From the NCBI RefSeq assembly GCF_041379945.2, contig NZ_JBFTXJ020000003.1, forward strand, positions 124,001-188,000: a DNA stretch of 64,000 bases. Direction: 5' to 3'. A program made the position numbers and the translations under genes. Every line of letters begins with the position of its first letter. Position 1 is the stretch's first letter. This DNA is from Aneurinibacillus sp. REN35 (GTDB lineage: Bacteria; Bacillota; Bacilli; Aneurinibacillales; Aneurinibacillaceae). Shown here piece after piece: positions 44,606-52,793 of this stretch. The notes under the pieces are model-generated. The model made no database searches and was not told the origin of the DNA. It saw nothing but the letters and a program-made list of their open reading frames with translations.

Positions 44606-45403
44606 ATGGGTAATGAAGTAGCAGCAAAGACAAAAGTTCTTTTCGAAAAAGAAGGCCATCTGGCATACGTAACATTGAACCGTCCTGATGAGCTGAATTG
44701 TTTTGATTACGATACACTAGTGCAGCTCGAAAACACTCTTGATCAAATCCGCTTTGATAAAGAAATTCGAGCTGTTATTTTCACGGGTGCAGGTGAGCGG
44801 TCGTTCAGTTCGGGGGCGGATCTAAAAGAACGGCGTACAATGAGCGAAGAAGATGTGCGCAAGTTTATTCATAAAATTCGTTCGGTATTTGATATGGTAG
44901 AAGAGCTTCCACAACCAACGATTGCGGCAATTAACGGCTTTTGTTTCGGCGGCGGCTTTGAGCTTGCGCTTGCCTGTGATTTTCGCTACGCTGTCGACTC
45001 GGCAAAGCTTGGTATGACAGAAGTAAGCTGGGCGATTATTCCGGGGGCGGGTGGGACGCAGCGCCTGCCGCGCTTGATCGGAAAAGGAAAGGCAAAGGAA
45101 CTTATTCTGACGGCACGAAAAATTGATGCGACTACAGCAGAACAGCTCGGAATCCTAAATGGGGTAGCATCGCGTGAAGAATTGCTGCCAAAGTGCCGGG
45201 AGCTAGCTGAAGAAATTATGCAGAACGGACCGCTAGCTGTCATTCAGGCGAAGTATGCGATCAATTATGGTATGGAAGTTGATGTAAAGACCGGTCTTAA
45301 AATCGAAACAAAAGCATATGAAGTTATCATTCCGACACAGGACCGTATAGAAGCGCTGAATGCATTCAGCGAAAAGCGTAAGCCTGAGTTTAAAGGAGAA
45401 TAA
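44606..45403 (+). CDS. enoyl-CoA hydratase/isomerase (crotonase family)
   Basis: 265 residues. The CoA oxyanion segments SSGADLKER and GFCFGGGFELALACDF are present. Both catalytic glutamates are kept: E in GGGFELAL and E in GMTEVSWAIIPGAGGTQRLPRLIG, so a hydratase activity on 2-enoyl-CoA is likely. It would serve fatty-acid or branched-chain acid breakdown. RBS GTGGAGG; monocistronic with its own terminator. Confidence 0.9.
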   Translation: MGNEVAAKTKVLFEKEGHLAYVTLNRPDELNCFDYDTLVQLENTLDQIRFDKEIRAVIFTGAGERSFSSGADLKERRTMSEEDVRKFIHKIRSVFDMVEELPQPTIAAINGFCFGGGFELALACDFRYAVDSAKLGMTEVSWAIIPGAGGTQRLPRLIGKGKAKELILTARKIDATTAEQLGILNGVASREELLPKCRELAEEIMQNGPLAVIQAKYAINYGMEVDVKTGLKIETKAYEVIIPTQDRIEALNAFSEKRKPEFKGE

Positions 45404-45411
45404 ATAAAGCA

Positions 45412-45447
45412 AGAGGCGTGTATATCCCGAGGACATACACGCCTTTT
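45412..45447. terminator. bidirectional terminator
   Basis: AGGCGTGTAT and ATACACGCCT with 11-base loop, then TTTT; between the crotonase gene and convergent trpS. Confidence 0.85.
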
Positions 45448-45460
45448 GCCATTAGTTTGC

Positions 45461-46725
<1,265 letters not shown>

Positions 46726-46773
46726 TCAAGGTAAGAATAATCATAATATAAAACACTATTGCATTTCAAGTGT

Positions 46774-46992
46774 TCACATAACATCGTGTTTATGAAGTTC
46801 TTCATAAATGCGTGGAACCAATTCTCGCGCAAAAAGCTTTTTTTCTGATATAGGAGAAGTGGGGTCACAATTTTGGAGATAACCATAAATAAAGCCTTCG
46901 AGTTGTTCATAGCTTGGTGGCCAAGAAGAAAACCAGCGTTTCACCTGCAGTAGGATGTCGGCTTGCAGCGAGTTGACCGTTTTATTATACAT
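46774..46992 (-). CDS. unknown 72-residue protein
   Basis: Start ATG 46992 with GAGGTG just upstream. The sequence is soluble and helical, with VKRWFSSWPPSYEQLEGFIYGYLQNC and KLFARELVPRIYEELHKHD. No recognised family. It lies upstream of the T-box of trpS on the same strand but is probably transcribed on its own. A GGGTAT lies upstream, but its -35 partner has the wrong spacing for a stress promoter. Confidence 0.55.
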   Translation of the reverse strand: MYNKTVNSLQADILLQVKRWFSSWPPSYEQLEGFIYGYLQNCDPTSPISEKKLFARELVPRIYEELHKHDVM

Positions 46993-47034
46993 GCTGCACC
47001 TCATTTCTGAAATTTAGGTTATCTTCTCTATATA

Positions 47035-47076
47035 CCCAAAAAACAAAACACCTCCCCAAACTTTTTTGGTGAGGTG
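47035..47076 (-). terminator. terminator of the yhfH-like gene
   Basis: On the minus strand CACCTC-ACCAAA pairs with TTTGG-GGAGGTG (one mismatch), followed by TTTTGTTTTTT. Confidence 0.75.
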
Positions 47077-47120
47077 CTATTTAGTGTATTGTTTCATTGA
47101 CGTTTCCTATCTTTATTCTA

Positions 47121-47261
47121 TTATGCAGGGTAGTTATCGTGATTCGTATGGCACTCTTCACACTCCGTTTTATACGATTCAGCTTGCTCAGATATTACAG
47201 ATCCGCAACGAGCACATGTTTTCTTCGGAAGGTTGTTATAGAACTCAGATACTGGAATCAT
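47121..47261 (-). CDS. yhfH: YhfH-family small zinc-ribbon-like protein, 46 residues
   Basis: The sequence has SEFYNNLPKKTCARCGSVISEQAES and ends KTECEECHTNHD; the two CxxC pairs (C16/C19 and C34/C37) form a probable zinc site. This is the YhfH family of short Bacillales proteins of unknown role. AAAGGAGG lies about 10 bases upstream of ATG 47261. The 215-base AT-rich region 47266-47480 contains its promoter and no further gene that I can support. Confidence 0.85.
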   Translation of the reverse strand: MIPVSEFYNNLPKKTCARCGSVISEQAESYKTECEECHTNHDNYPA

Positions 47262-47480
47262 AGTTGACGCCTCCTTTTTTTATAATTGTAATATAACAGC
47301 ATTCAATAATCAACTATCTGTTGTAATATAAATAAAAACATTTTTAGATACATGCTCTATTATTCTTCTTTATACATCCTTATTCTTCTCTTTTTATTAT
47401 TTTTTCATTACTTTATTTATTTCTTCATTTTTATAAAGTTAATGAAATGATTCTTTTGTCTGTTGTATTACACACAATGT

Positions 47481-47516
47481 AAAAAAGCTTTGCCCATGAG
47501 AGGCAAAGCTTTTTTA
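47481..47516. terminator. bidirectional terminator
   Basis: AAAAAAGCTTTGCC and GGCAAAGCTTTTTT form a 14-bp stem downstream of the DUF948 gene. Confidence 0.9.
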
Positions 47517-47530
47517 TGGTTTGTTTATAG

Positions 47531-47980
47531 TTACATTCGGGCAGGCGGCTGTCCGGATCGTGAGGAAGGCTGTGCCACTGCTTTTTGTTGGCGTAACTTA
47601 TTAACACCTTGATAAAGGCTGAAGCCAGCGGCTGCAAGTTCAGAAATTTTGTCCGCCCAGCTAGTATCTTTCTTCACCATCTTTTCTTGGACGGTTTCTG
47701 AGGCAATTGTCAAGCCGCGTCCGATTGAATCTACAGCTTCAAAGCTGCTGTCAAGCTTATCCATTTTCACTGCAATATCGCTTGAAATGCGGTTCATCTC
47801 TCCTAAAGAGACATCGACACTTGCCATAAGGCGGTCAACATTACCTTGAACGTGCTGAACCGTCTCATCCGCATGTTTTACAAGTGGAATTAAATTACGG
47901 AAGAATAGCACCATGTATACGGTGAGCACAGCTACAGCGATTGCTATAACGATGACCGCGATTGTAATTGCTAACTCCAT
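47531..47980 (-). CDS. DUF948 protein (YtxG-like general stress family)
   Basis: 149 residues: one N-terminal membrane segment (about 3-25), then a coiled-coil region with LIPLVKHADETVQHVQGNVDRLMASVD and KMDKLDSSFEAVDSIGRGLT, typical of DUF948. The B. subtilis member YtxG belongs to the general stress regulon. ATG 47980 follows AGAGGTG; a GTG 9 bases upstream is possible. A weak sigma-B-like element lies upstream. Confidence 0.83.
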   Translation of the reverse strand: MELAITIAVIVIAIAVAVLTVYMVLFFRNLIPLVKHADETVQHVQGNVDRLMASVDVSLGEMNRISSDIAVKMDKLDSSFEAVDSIGRGLTIASETVQEKMVKKDTSWADKISELAAAGFSLYQGVNKLRQQKAVAQPSSRSGQPPARM

Positions 47981-48018
47981 TACTGTCACCTCTTTTATTT
48001 AAGTTATTTATTTGTGTA

Positions 48019-48044
48019 TTACCGCCAATTATAAAAAAATAAAC
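48019..48044 (-). promoter_or_regulatory. weak sigma-B-like promoter candidate before the DUF948 gene
   Basis: Minus strand: GTTTAT (48044-48039), 14-base spacer, CGGTAA (48024-48019). One mismatch in the -10 box, and the -35 box lies inside the T tract of the upstream terminator, so coincidence is possible. Confidence 0.35.
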
Positions 48045-48070
48045 ACCCCGGCCTGTGTTGGACGGGGTGT
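48032..48070 (-). terminator. terminator of the riboswitch-controlled gene
   Basis: ACACCCCG and CGGGGTGT arms, followed on the minus strand by TTTATTTTTTT. Confidence 0.85.
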
Positions 48071-48077
48071 ACATGAT

Positions 48078-48431
48078 TTATTTCGTTACGGTAATGATCT
48101 TGTTGTAGTGGCCGGGATGTGAATGATCCGGTTCACACAGTACAACAACATTCTCTTCGCTCTCAAGAACGGAGTTAACTTCAAGTGTTCCAATGCTTTG
48201 TGTGTTGATATCGAGACAAAAGTGTAGGCATTGATGTTTGTTGCCCATGATCTCCGCAGATACTTTCTTTAAAATTCCTTTGATCTCTTTTTTCTCCTGG
48301 TTTGTCTCTACGGTCACCGTTACTTTCTTTCCTGTCAGCCCCACTAAACACTTTCTTGCATCCTTTTGCAGTTCTTCAAGCGTTTTTGGCTTGCCTTCTT
48401 TTCTCAGTACACTCCTAAAAAAACTAACCAT
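48078..48431 (-). CDS. uncharacterised 117-residue protein under c-di-AMP riboswitch
   Basis: No family recognised. The product is soluble, with a basic amphipathic N-terminus (SFFRSVLRKEGKPKT), then a predicted all-beta domain: GKKVTVTVET, KEIKGILKKVSAEIM, LHFCLDIN, IGTLEVNSVLES, ENVVVLCEP. The pattern GKKVTVTVxxxxxxIKGILKKV is reminiscent of Sm-like or SH3-type small barrels; this is inference only. AAGGAGAGG precedes ATG 48431. It is preceded by a ydaO-type riboswitch, so it is a member of the c-di-AMP-regulated gene set, which usually concerns potassium or osmolyte transport and wall remodelling. Confidence 0.78.
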   Translation of the reverse strand: MVSFFRSVLRKEGKPKTLEELQKDARKCLVGLTGKKVTVTVETNQEKKEIKGILKKVSAEIMGNKHQCLHFCLDINTQSIGTLEVNSVLESEENVVVLCEPDHSHPGHYNKIITVTK

Positions 48432-48449
48432 AATTCCTCTCCTTAATTT

Positions 48450-48555
48450 TGCCTGCGAGGTTAGCTGACGGATTCGGACATAAGGTTGGATGCCCTACAC
48501 CAGAGGTGATTCACCCCTATTACGTGGGTCCCCCGCTCCAATTGGATTCGGCATT
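48450..48555 (-). promoter_or_regulatory. c-di-AMP riboswitch (ydaO/yuaA class)
   Basis: Read on the minus strand the leader has, in order, GCCGAATCC, GGAGCGGGGGACCCA, GGGGTGAATC, GTAGGG, TCCGAATCCGTCAGCTAACC and TCGCAGGC. These are the conserved blocks of the ydaO motif. The aptamer ends only about 20 bases before the start codon, with the ribosome site AAGGAGAGG in between. Control by ribosome-site access is therefore more likely than a terminator. Members of this class turn genes off when c-di-AMP is high. Confidence 0.92.
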
Positions 48556-48572
48556 TGAATCATGATTGAATC

Positions 48573-48602
48573 ATAATAAGGCACATCGATGTGAATTGTC
48601 AA
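48573..48602 (-). promoter_or_regulatory. sigma-A promoter with palindromic spacer before the riboswitch
   Basis: Minus strand TTGACA (48602-48597), 18-base spacer, TATTAT (48578-48573). The spacer contains the perfect 12-base palindrome CACATCGATGTG (48582-48593), a plausible repressor site between the promoter boxes. Confidence 0.75.
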
Positions 48603-48732
48603 TTAGATTTTTAGCGTATAGGAGATACGTGCTTTCGACGCTTTCCCTTTGTTCGTTTTACTATTACAATAGGATAGGAAAACAAGGGGAACATGACGAA
48701 TAGGTAGGAAAAGGCAACAGGAGGAGTTAATC

Positions 48733-49905
48733 ATGGTACGACAATTCCTACGCAGAATGTTTGCGGGACGGAAAAACAATGAAGAACGTGAAACGATAAC
48801 AGATGAGCATGAAGCCGAATGGACGGACGAAGTATGGGAGTTAGATGAAGAAGCAGGAAGAGAGTCTGCCGCTAAAGAAAATCCGTATGCAGCCAACCAT
48901 GTAAGGAATGAGGAGCAAGCAGAGCCGCGTCTATATACGGTTACCCGCGATAAAATTGAACATCATAACTATAAGCAGATAAAGCGACTGGTTGAAGACA
49001 TATTGGAAGAAGCCGAACAGGGGTATTGTCACAGGGGATGCCTACAACTTCGGCTTTCGCCGGAACTTCTAGAAGAGACGGACGAATTCTTCGGCAAGCG
49101 AATCGGAAAATATATCGAAGGGGCCGAACGGGAGACATATGATGCGACCGCTTTTTTTGATTGGACAGATGAAGAGACGGCGCGCATTTACCGCACATAT
49201 ACCCTACCTTCGTATCCAGAGAAGCAGCAGTCGTTTGTTCAGAGTCGCCTGGTGATGATTTATGATACGTGCGAAGCTTTGAATTGGGATGCCCGTCGGA
49301 TTGCGGGAGCATTTGCTGAAGCGATCGAATGGCCGCTTGGAGAGGAAGATTTAGTAACGTTTGAACGCTGGTTGGCTACCATGTCGCAGCGATTGGCAGA
49401 GGAAGGGTACGAAACTGATGATGAAGAAGCGGCTGAGGAATATATAGAAGAAGATTTTTCTTATATTACGCCTGTCCAGATATCGCGTGAGGAAGTTGAG
49501 CGTGAAGATATTACGAAGCTTGTAGCTTTCTTCGATGGTATTTTATCTGATGGCGCGAAAATCCGGGAGAAAAAAGGTGGATTGGTATTTTCTTTTTACG
49601 GGTTTTCAGGTGAACTTGAAGATGTAATGCAGGATGAAGCTGTAAATGCCTGGGCCAGCCGCCTGGTTGAACAATACCCGTATGTCTTTTATTTCTTAAA
49701 TGACGAGTACGTGCCAATGACACAGTTCGTTACTTCCATGGTGGTAACTGCACACATGGAAGGGGATCAAGTAGTCTATAATGAACAAGAGTTGGAAGAA
49801 TTCATCCAGTTCATTCGTGGTGCACTCTCCCAACTGGCTGAGCGAAGCGGAGAGAGTCCATATCAGGTAATTAATGAATTTGAACAGAAGCTATTCCAGT
49901 CATAA
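48733..49905 (+). CDS. unknown acidic 390-residue protein
   Basis: I do not recognise this family. The protein is soluble and very acidic. A basic N-terminal stretch (VRQFLRRMFAGRKNN) is followed by a Glu-rich low-complexity part (about 18-65), a mixed domain, and two acidic segments (DDEEAAEEYIEED near 235). C-terminal segment: FVTSMVVTAHMEGDQVVYNEQELEEFIQFIRGAL. ATG 48733 follows GGAGG. It is 43 bases upstream of a DUF1444 gene and is likely co-transcribed with it. Confidence 0.75.
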   Translation: MVRQFLRRMFAGRKNNEERETITDEHEAEWTDEVWELDEEAGRESAAKENPYAANHVRNEEQAEPRLYTVTRDKIEHHNYKQIKRLVEDILEEAEQGYCHRGCLQLRLSPELLEETDEFFGKRIGKYIEGAERETYDATAFFDWTDEETARIYRTYTLPSYPEKQQSFVQSRLVMIYDTCEALNWDARRIAGAFAEAIEWPLGEEDLVTFERWLATMSQRLAEEGYETDDEEAAEEYIEEDFSYITPVQISREEVEREDITKLVAFFDGILSDGAKIREKKGGLVFSFYGFSGELEDVMQDEAVNAWASRLVEQYPYVFYFLNDEYVPMTQFVTSMVVTAHMEGDQVVYNEQELEEFIQFIRGALSQLAERSGESPYQVINEFEQKLFQS

Positions 49906-49948
49906 AAGCTGGCGCCTACATTACTATGAATAGTAAGGACGAGATAGT

Positions 49949-50833
49949 ATGGAAGAAAATAAGCAAGCGCAATTACAGAAAGAGACGCATAAGAGAGTAA
50001 TCGAGGAACTAGAACGCTCGCTTCCGGAAGGCTGGAGGGTGGAGGGCAACAAAAGCGACCTTGAGCAGATAAGGATTCTCCACAGTCAGCTTGGTGAAGG
50101 CGATATGGCTGTCAAGTTGACTCCGTTGTTTGCTAAAGTGGAGCAATATGAATCAGATAAAGAGAAGTGGCTTGCAGAATTTACAGAGAAGGTTGTGCGT
50201 ACTATCCGTGAAGCCGCACAAAAGCACAGGTTGGTCGGTCAGGAGCACAGACTCTATCCGGTGCTGCGCCACCCTTCTTTTACATCCGCAGAAAAAAACA
50301 AGGCGCTTGTATGGCGCGCACATACAGCCGAGAGTATCGTATTGTATGCTCTTGATTTGGAAGCAAGCTATACACTCATCAGCAAGGAGATGCTTGCTGA
50401 AGCAAATATGACAGAGGCAGCGCTCCATGAAAAGGCACTAGATAATTTACGACGACTAGAAAGTACGCCAAAGCAGGATAAGGTTGGCGATAATATTTTT
50501 TATTTCTTTAATGCAGAAGATAGCTATAGTGCCAGCCGAGTATTGAATGAGGATCTTCTTCTGTGGATGCGACAGAAGGTGAGCGGCAAGATGGGAGTCG
50601 CGCTCCCGCATCAAGATGTGTTGATTGTTGCGGATTTAGCGGACGCCAAGGGCGCATATATGCTAGCTCAGCTTACGGTTGACTTTTCTATGCGTGCAAG
50701 CGTTCCGATTTCCCCGATTCCGTTTATGTACGAGGATGGGGGGCTAGAGCCGTATATGGTAATGAAGAATCCGAAATCAAGACATAAATATCCAAGTCAT
50801 GGCGGAAGGAAGAAGCGTCCGCCTGAGCAATAA
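49949..50833 (+). CDS. DUF1444 (YtpQ-like) protein
   Basis: A 294-residue soluble protein. The layout matches DUF1444: an N-terminal helical part (LTPLFAKVEQYESDKEKWLAEFTEKV), a central LYPVLRHPSF, then NIFYFFNAEDSYSASRVLNEDLLLWM and the strongly conserved end RASVPISPIPFMYEDGGLEPY, plus a basic Arg/Lys tail. The family is widespread in Bacillales and has no established function. Stop codon is followed by a good terminator. Confidence 0.75.
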   Translation: MEENKQAQLQKETHKRVIEELERSLPEGWRVEGNKSDLEQIRILHSQLGEGDMAVKLTPLFAKVEQYESDKEKWLAEFTEKVVRTIREAAQKHRLVGQEHRLYPVLRHPSFTSAEKNKALVWRAHTAESIVLYALDLEASYTLISKEMLAEANMTEAALHEKALDNLRRLESTPKQDKVGDNIFYFFNAEDSYSASRVLNEDLLLWMRQKVSGKMGVALPHQDVLIVADLADAKGAYMLAQLTVDFSMRASVPISPIPFMYEDGGLEPYMVMKNPKSRHKYPSHGGRKKRPPEQ

Positions 50834-50848
50834 ACATCAAGAAGAGGG

Positions 50849-50881
50849 CCGACATGGGATCATGTCGGTTTTTGTTATTTT
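50849..50881 (+). terminator. terminator of the DUF1444 gene
   Basis: CCGACATG and CATGTCGG with a 4-base loop, followed by TTTTTGTTATTTT. Confidence 0.87.
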
Positions 50882-50926
50882 ATATCGAAAGAATATTCTG
50901 TATTTTATCAAAAATAATATTTATTT

Positions 50927-50940
50927 TGTTAACGTTTTCA
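50927..50940 (+). promoter_or_regulatory. probable CcpA cre site upstream of aldehyde dehydrogenase
   Basis: TGTTAACGTTTTCA matches 13 of 14 positions of TGWAANCGNTNWCA and lies about 50 bases before the start codon, in the promoter region. Confidence 0.55.
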
Positions 50941-50991
50941 TATATAGTAAGTGGTGGATTTAGATTATTAAATTAAAGGAGGCTTTTGTTC

Positions 50992-52482
50992 ATGCAGCTA
51001 GCTTCTCCATCATTACACCCAAATGTTGAAAAATTCCTCAAGGAACCGAAAAAAATACTTGTCAATGGCCAGTGGATTGAAGCAGCGAGCGGTAAGACGT
51101 TTGCAACAATCAACCCAGCTACGAAGGAAGTATTATGTCAGGTCGCTGAAGGCGGCGCAGAGGATATTGACAAAGCGGTAAAAGCAGCGAGAGCAGCGCT
51201 AAATGGCTCATGGAGCAAAGTCAGTCCATCGCAGCGTGGACAGCTTTTGTACCGTCTGGCCGATCTAATTGAACAAAATGCGGAAGAGTTGGCACAGCTT
51301 GAGACATTAGACAACGGAAAACCAATTCGGGAGACAAGCAATGCAGATGTGCCATTGACTGTTGACCATTTCCGTTATTATGCGGGCTGGGCCACAAAGA
51401 TTTACGGTCAGACAATTCCTGTATCTATACCGAATTATTTTAACTATACAAAACGTGAACCTGTTGGGGTCGTTGGACAGATTATTCCGTGGAACTTCCC
51501 GCTCTTGATGGCGGCGTGGAAGCTCGGTGCAGCGCTTGCATGCGGCAATACAGTTGTATTAAAGCCGGCAGAGCAGACGCCGCTTAGCGCGCTTCGCCTT
51601 GGTGAATTGATTATGGAAGCAGGCTTCCCGGAAGGTGTTGTAAATATCGTCACAGGTTTTGGCGAAGAGGCGGGTCAGCCGCTTGTCGAGCATTACGATG
51701 TAGACAAAATCGCATTTACCGGATCGACGGAAGTCGGACGCCTGATTATGCAGAAAGCAGCCGGAACACTCAAGAAAATATCGCTTGAGTTGGGCGGTAA
51801 GTCACCGAATATTATCCTGCCGGATGCGGATATGTCACGGGCAATTCCAGGTGCTTTGAGTGGTATTTTCTTTAACCAAGGACAGGTGTGCTGCGCAGGC
51901 TCTCGCTTGTATGTACACAAAAAGGTATATGACAATGTATTGAGTGATATGGTATCACACGCACAAAAAATCAAAGTCGGCAATGGGTTACTACCGGATA
52001 CAGAAATGGGGCCGTTAGTCTCAGCCGAACAACATAGCCGGGTAACGGATTATATTGATATCGGTCGCAAAGAGGGCGCTCAGATGATCTCAGCCGTCCG
52101 TGAAGAAGATGCGCTGAATCAAGGATATTTTGTCACACCAACCGTTTTCTCTGATGTTTCCGATGAGATGACGATTGCTCAGGAAGAGATTTTTGGACCG
52201 GTATTAGCGGCCATGCCGTTTGAAGATATGGATGATTTGATTGAACGAGCTAATCGTACTACGTACGGACTTGCAGCGGGAGTATGGACACAAAACCTCT
52301 CCAATGCCCACAAGTTAGCCGAGCGCATTCGTGCAGGTACAGTATGGGTAAACTGCTATAATGTATTCGATGCGGCTTCTCCGTTCGGTGGATACAAACA
52401 AAGCGGAATTGGACGTGAGATGGGCAGCTATGCACTAGAACTGTACACAGAAGTAAAAAGTGTATGGGTCAATACCCGCTAA
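50992..52482 (+). CDS. NAD-dependent aldehyde dehydrogenase (DhaS/ALDH1-like)
   Basis: A 496-residue aldehyde dehydrogenase. It has the conserved IIPWNFPLL (Asn anchor), FTGSTEVGR, general base LELGGKSPN, catalytic cysteine in QVCCAGSR and the end motif EIFGPVLA. It oxidises aliphatic or aromatic aldehydes to acids. ATG 50992 follows AAAGGAGG at 9 bases. Monocistronic, with a cre-like site upstream suggesting glucose repression. A second, different aldehyde dehydrogenase is encoded at 56796. Confidence 0.93.
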   Translation: MQLASPSLHPNVEKFLKEPKKILVNGQWIEAASGKTFATINPATKEVLCQVAEGGAEDIDKAVKAARAALNGSWSKVSPSQRGQLLYRLADLIEQNAEELAQLETLDNGKPIRETSNADVPLTVDHFRYYAGWATKIYGQTIPVSIPNYFNYTKREPVGVVGQIIPWNFPLLMAAWKLGAALACGNTVVLKPAEQTPLSALRLGELIMEAGFPEGVVNIVTGFGEEAGQPLVEHYDVDKIAFTGSTEVGRLIMQKAAGTLKKISLELGGKSPNIILPDADMSRAIPGALSGIFFNQGQVCCAGSRLYVHKKVYDNVLSDMVSHAQKIKVGNGLLPDTEMGPLVSAEQHSRVTDYIDIGRKEGAQMISAVREEDALNQGYFVTPTVFSDVSDEMTIAQEEIFGPVLAAMPFEDMDDLIERANRTTYGLAAGVWTQNLSNAHKLAERIRAGTVWVNCYNVFDAASPFGGYKQSGIGREMGSYALELYTEVKSVWVNTR

Positions 52483-52506
52483 AAACATAGAATACATGGC
52501 GGAATG

Positions 52507-52542
52507 AGAAACAGAGGCAGTGCTCCTCTGTTTCTTTTTTTT
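52507..52542 (+). terminator. terminator of the aldehyde dehydrogenase gene
   Basis: AGAAACAGAGG and CCTCTGTTTCT with a 7-base loop, followed by TTTTTTT. Confidence 0.9.
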
Positions 52543-52671
52543 ACCTATAAAACTCTTGATCTTACATCTTAATATAGACATGCGTATGACCTGAAAAGTT
52601 GTTAGATTATTTGCAAAAATACTGTTAATATCGTAAATATTGTGTTAGACTGCAATAAATGGTATACAATA

Positions 52672-52684
52672 TACTCTTTTCGAG
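52672..52684 (+). promoter_or_regulatory. GTATACAATATAC operator, copy 1
   Basis: GTATA-CAA-TATAC inverted repeat, the same 13 bases as copies 2, 3 and 5. It lies about 110 bases before the permease start, in its promoter region. Probably bound by the GntR/FCD regulator encoded at 61509. Confidence 0.75.
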
Positions 52685-52707
52685 AGGAGGAACGTGGATG
52701 AAAGTTT

Positions 52708-52725
52708 GTAAATAGGATAGGCAAA
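52708..52725 (+). other. possible 5-codon leader ORF (MKVCK)
   Basis: ATG AAA GTT TGT AAA TAG lies 7 bases after the very strong GAGAGGAGG (52692-52700), which serves no other gene. It sits in the permease leader between operator copy 1 and a cre-like site. Could be a translated leader or a remnant. Confidence 0.35.
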
Positions 52726-52749
52726 TAAGAGAAGAAAAGCCTAATTAAA

Positions 52750-52763
52750 AGTAAGCGGTTTCA
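52750..52763 (+). promoter_or_regulatory. probable CcpA cre site in the permease leader
   Basis: AGTAAGCGGTTTCA matches 13 of 14 positions of TGWAANCGNTNWCA and lies 30 bases before the permease start, in roadblock position downstream of the promoter. Confidence 0.6.
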
Positions 52764-52793
52764 AAAGGGGCAATTAGACAAGGAGGGGTATGA

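Noticed and set aside
47025-47045. GGGTAT upstream of the 72-residue minus-strand gene
   Set aside because: The only GTTT boxes lie 6 or 18 bases away, outside the 12-15 base range.
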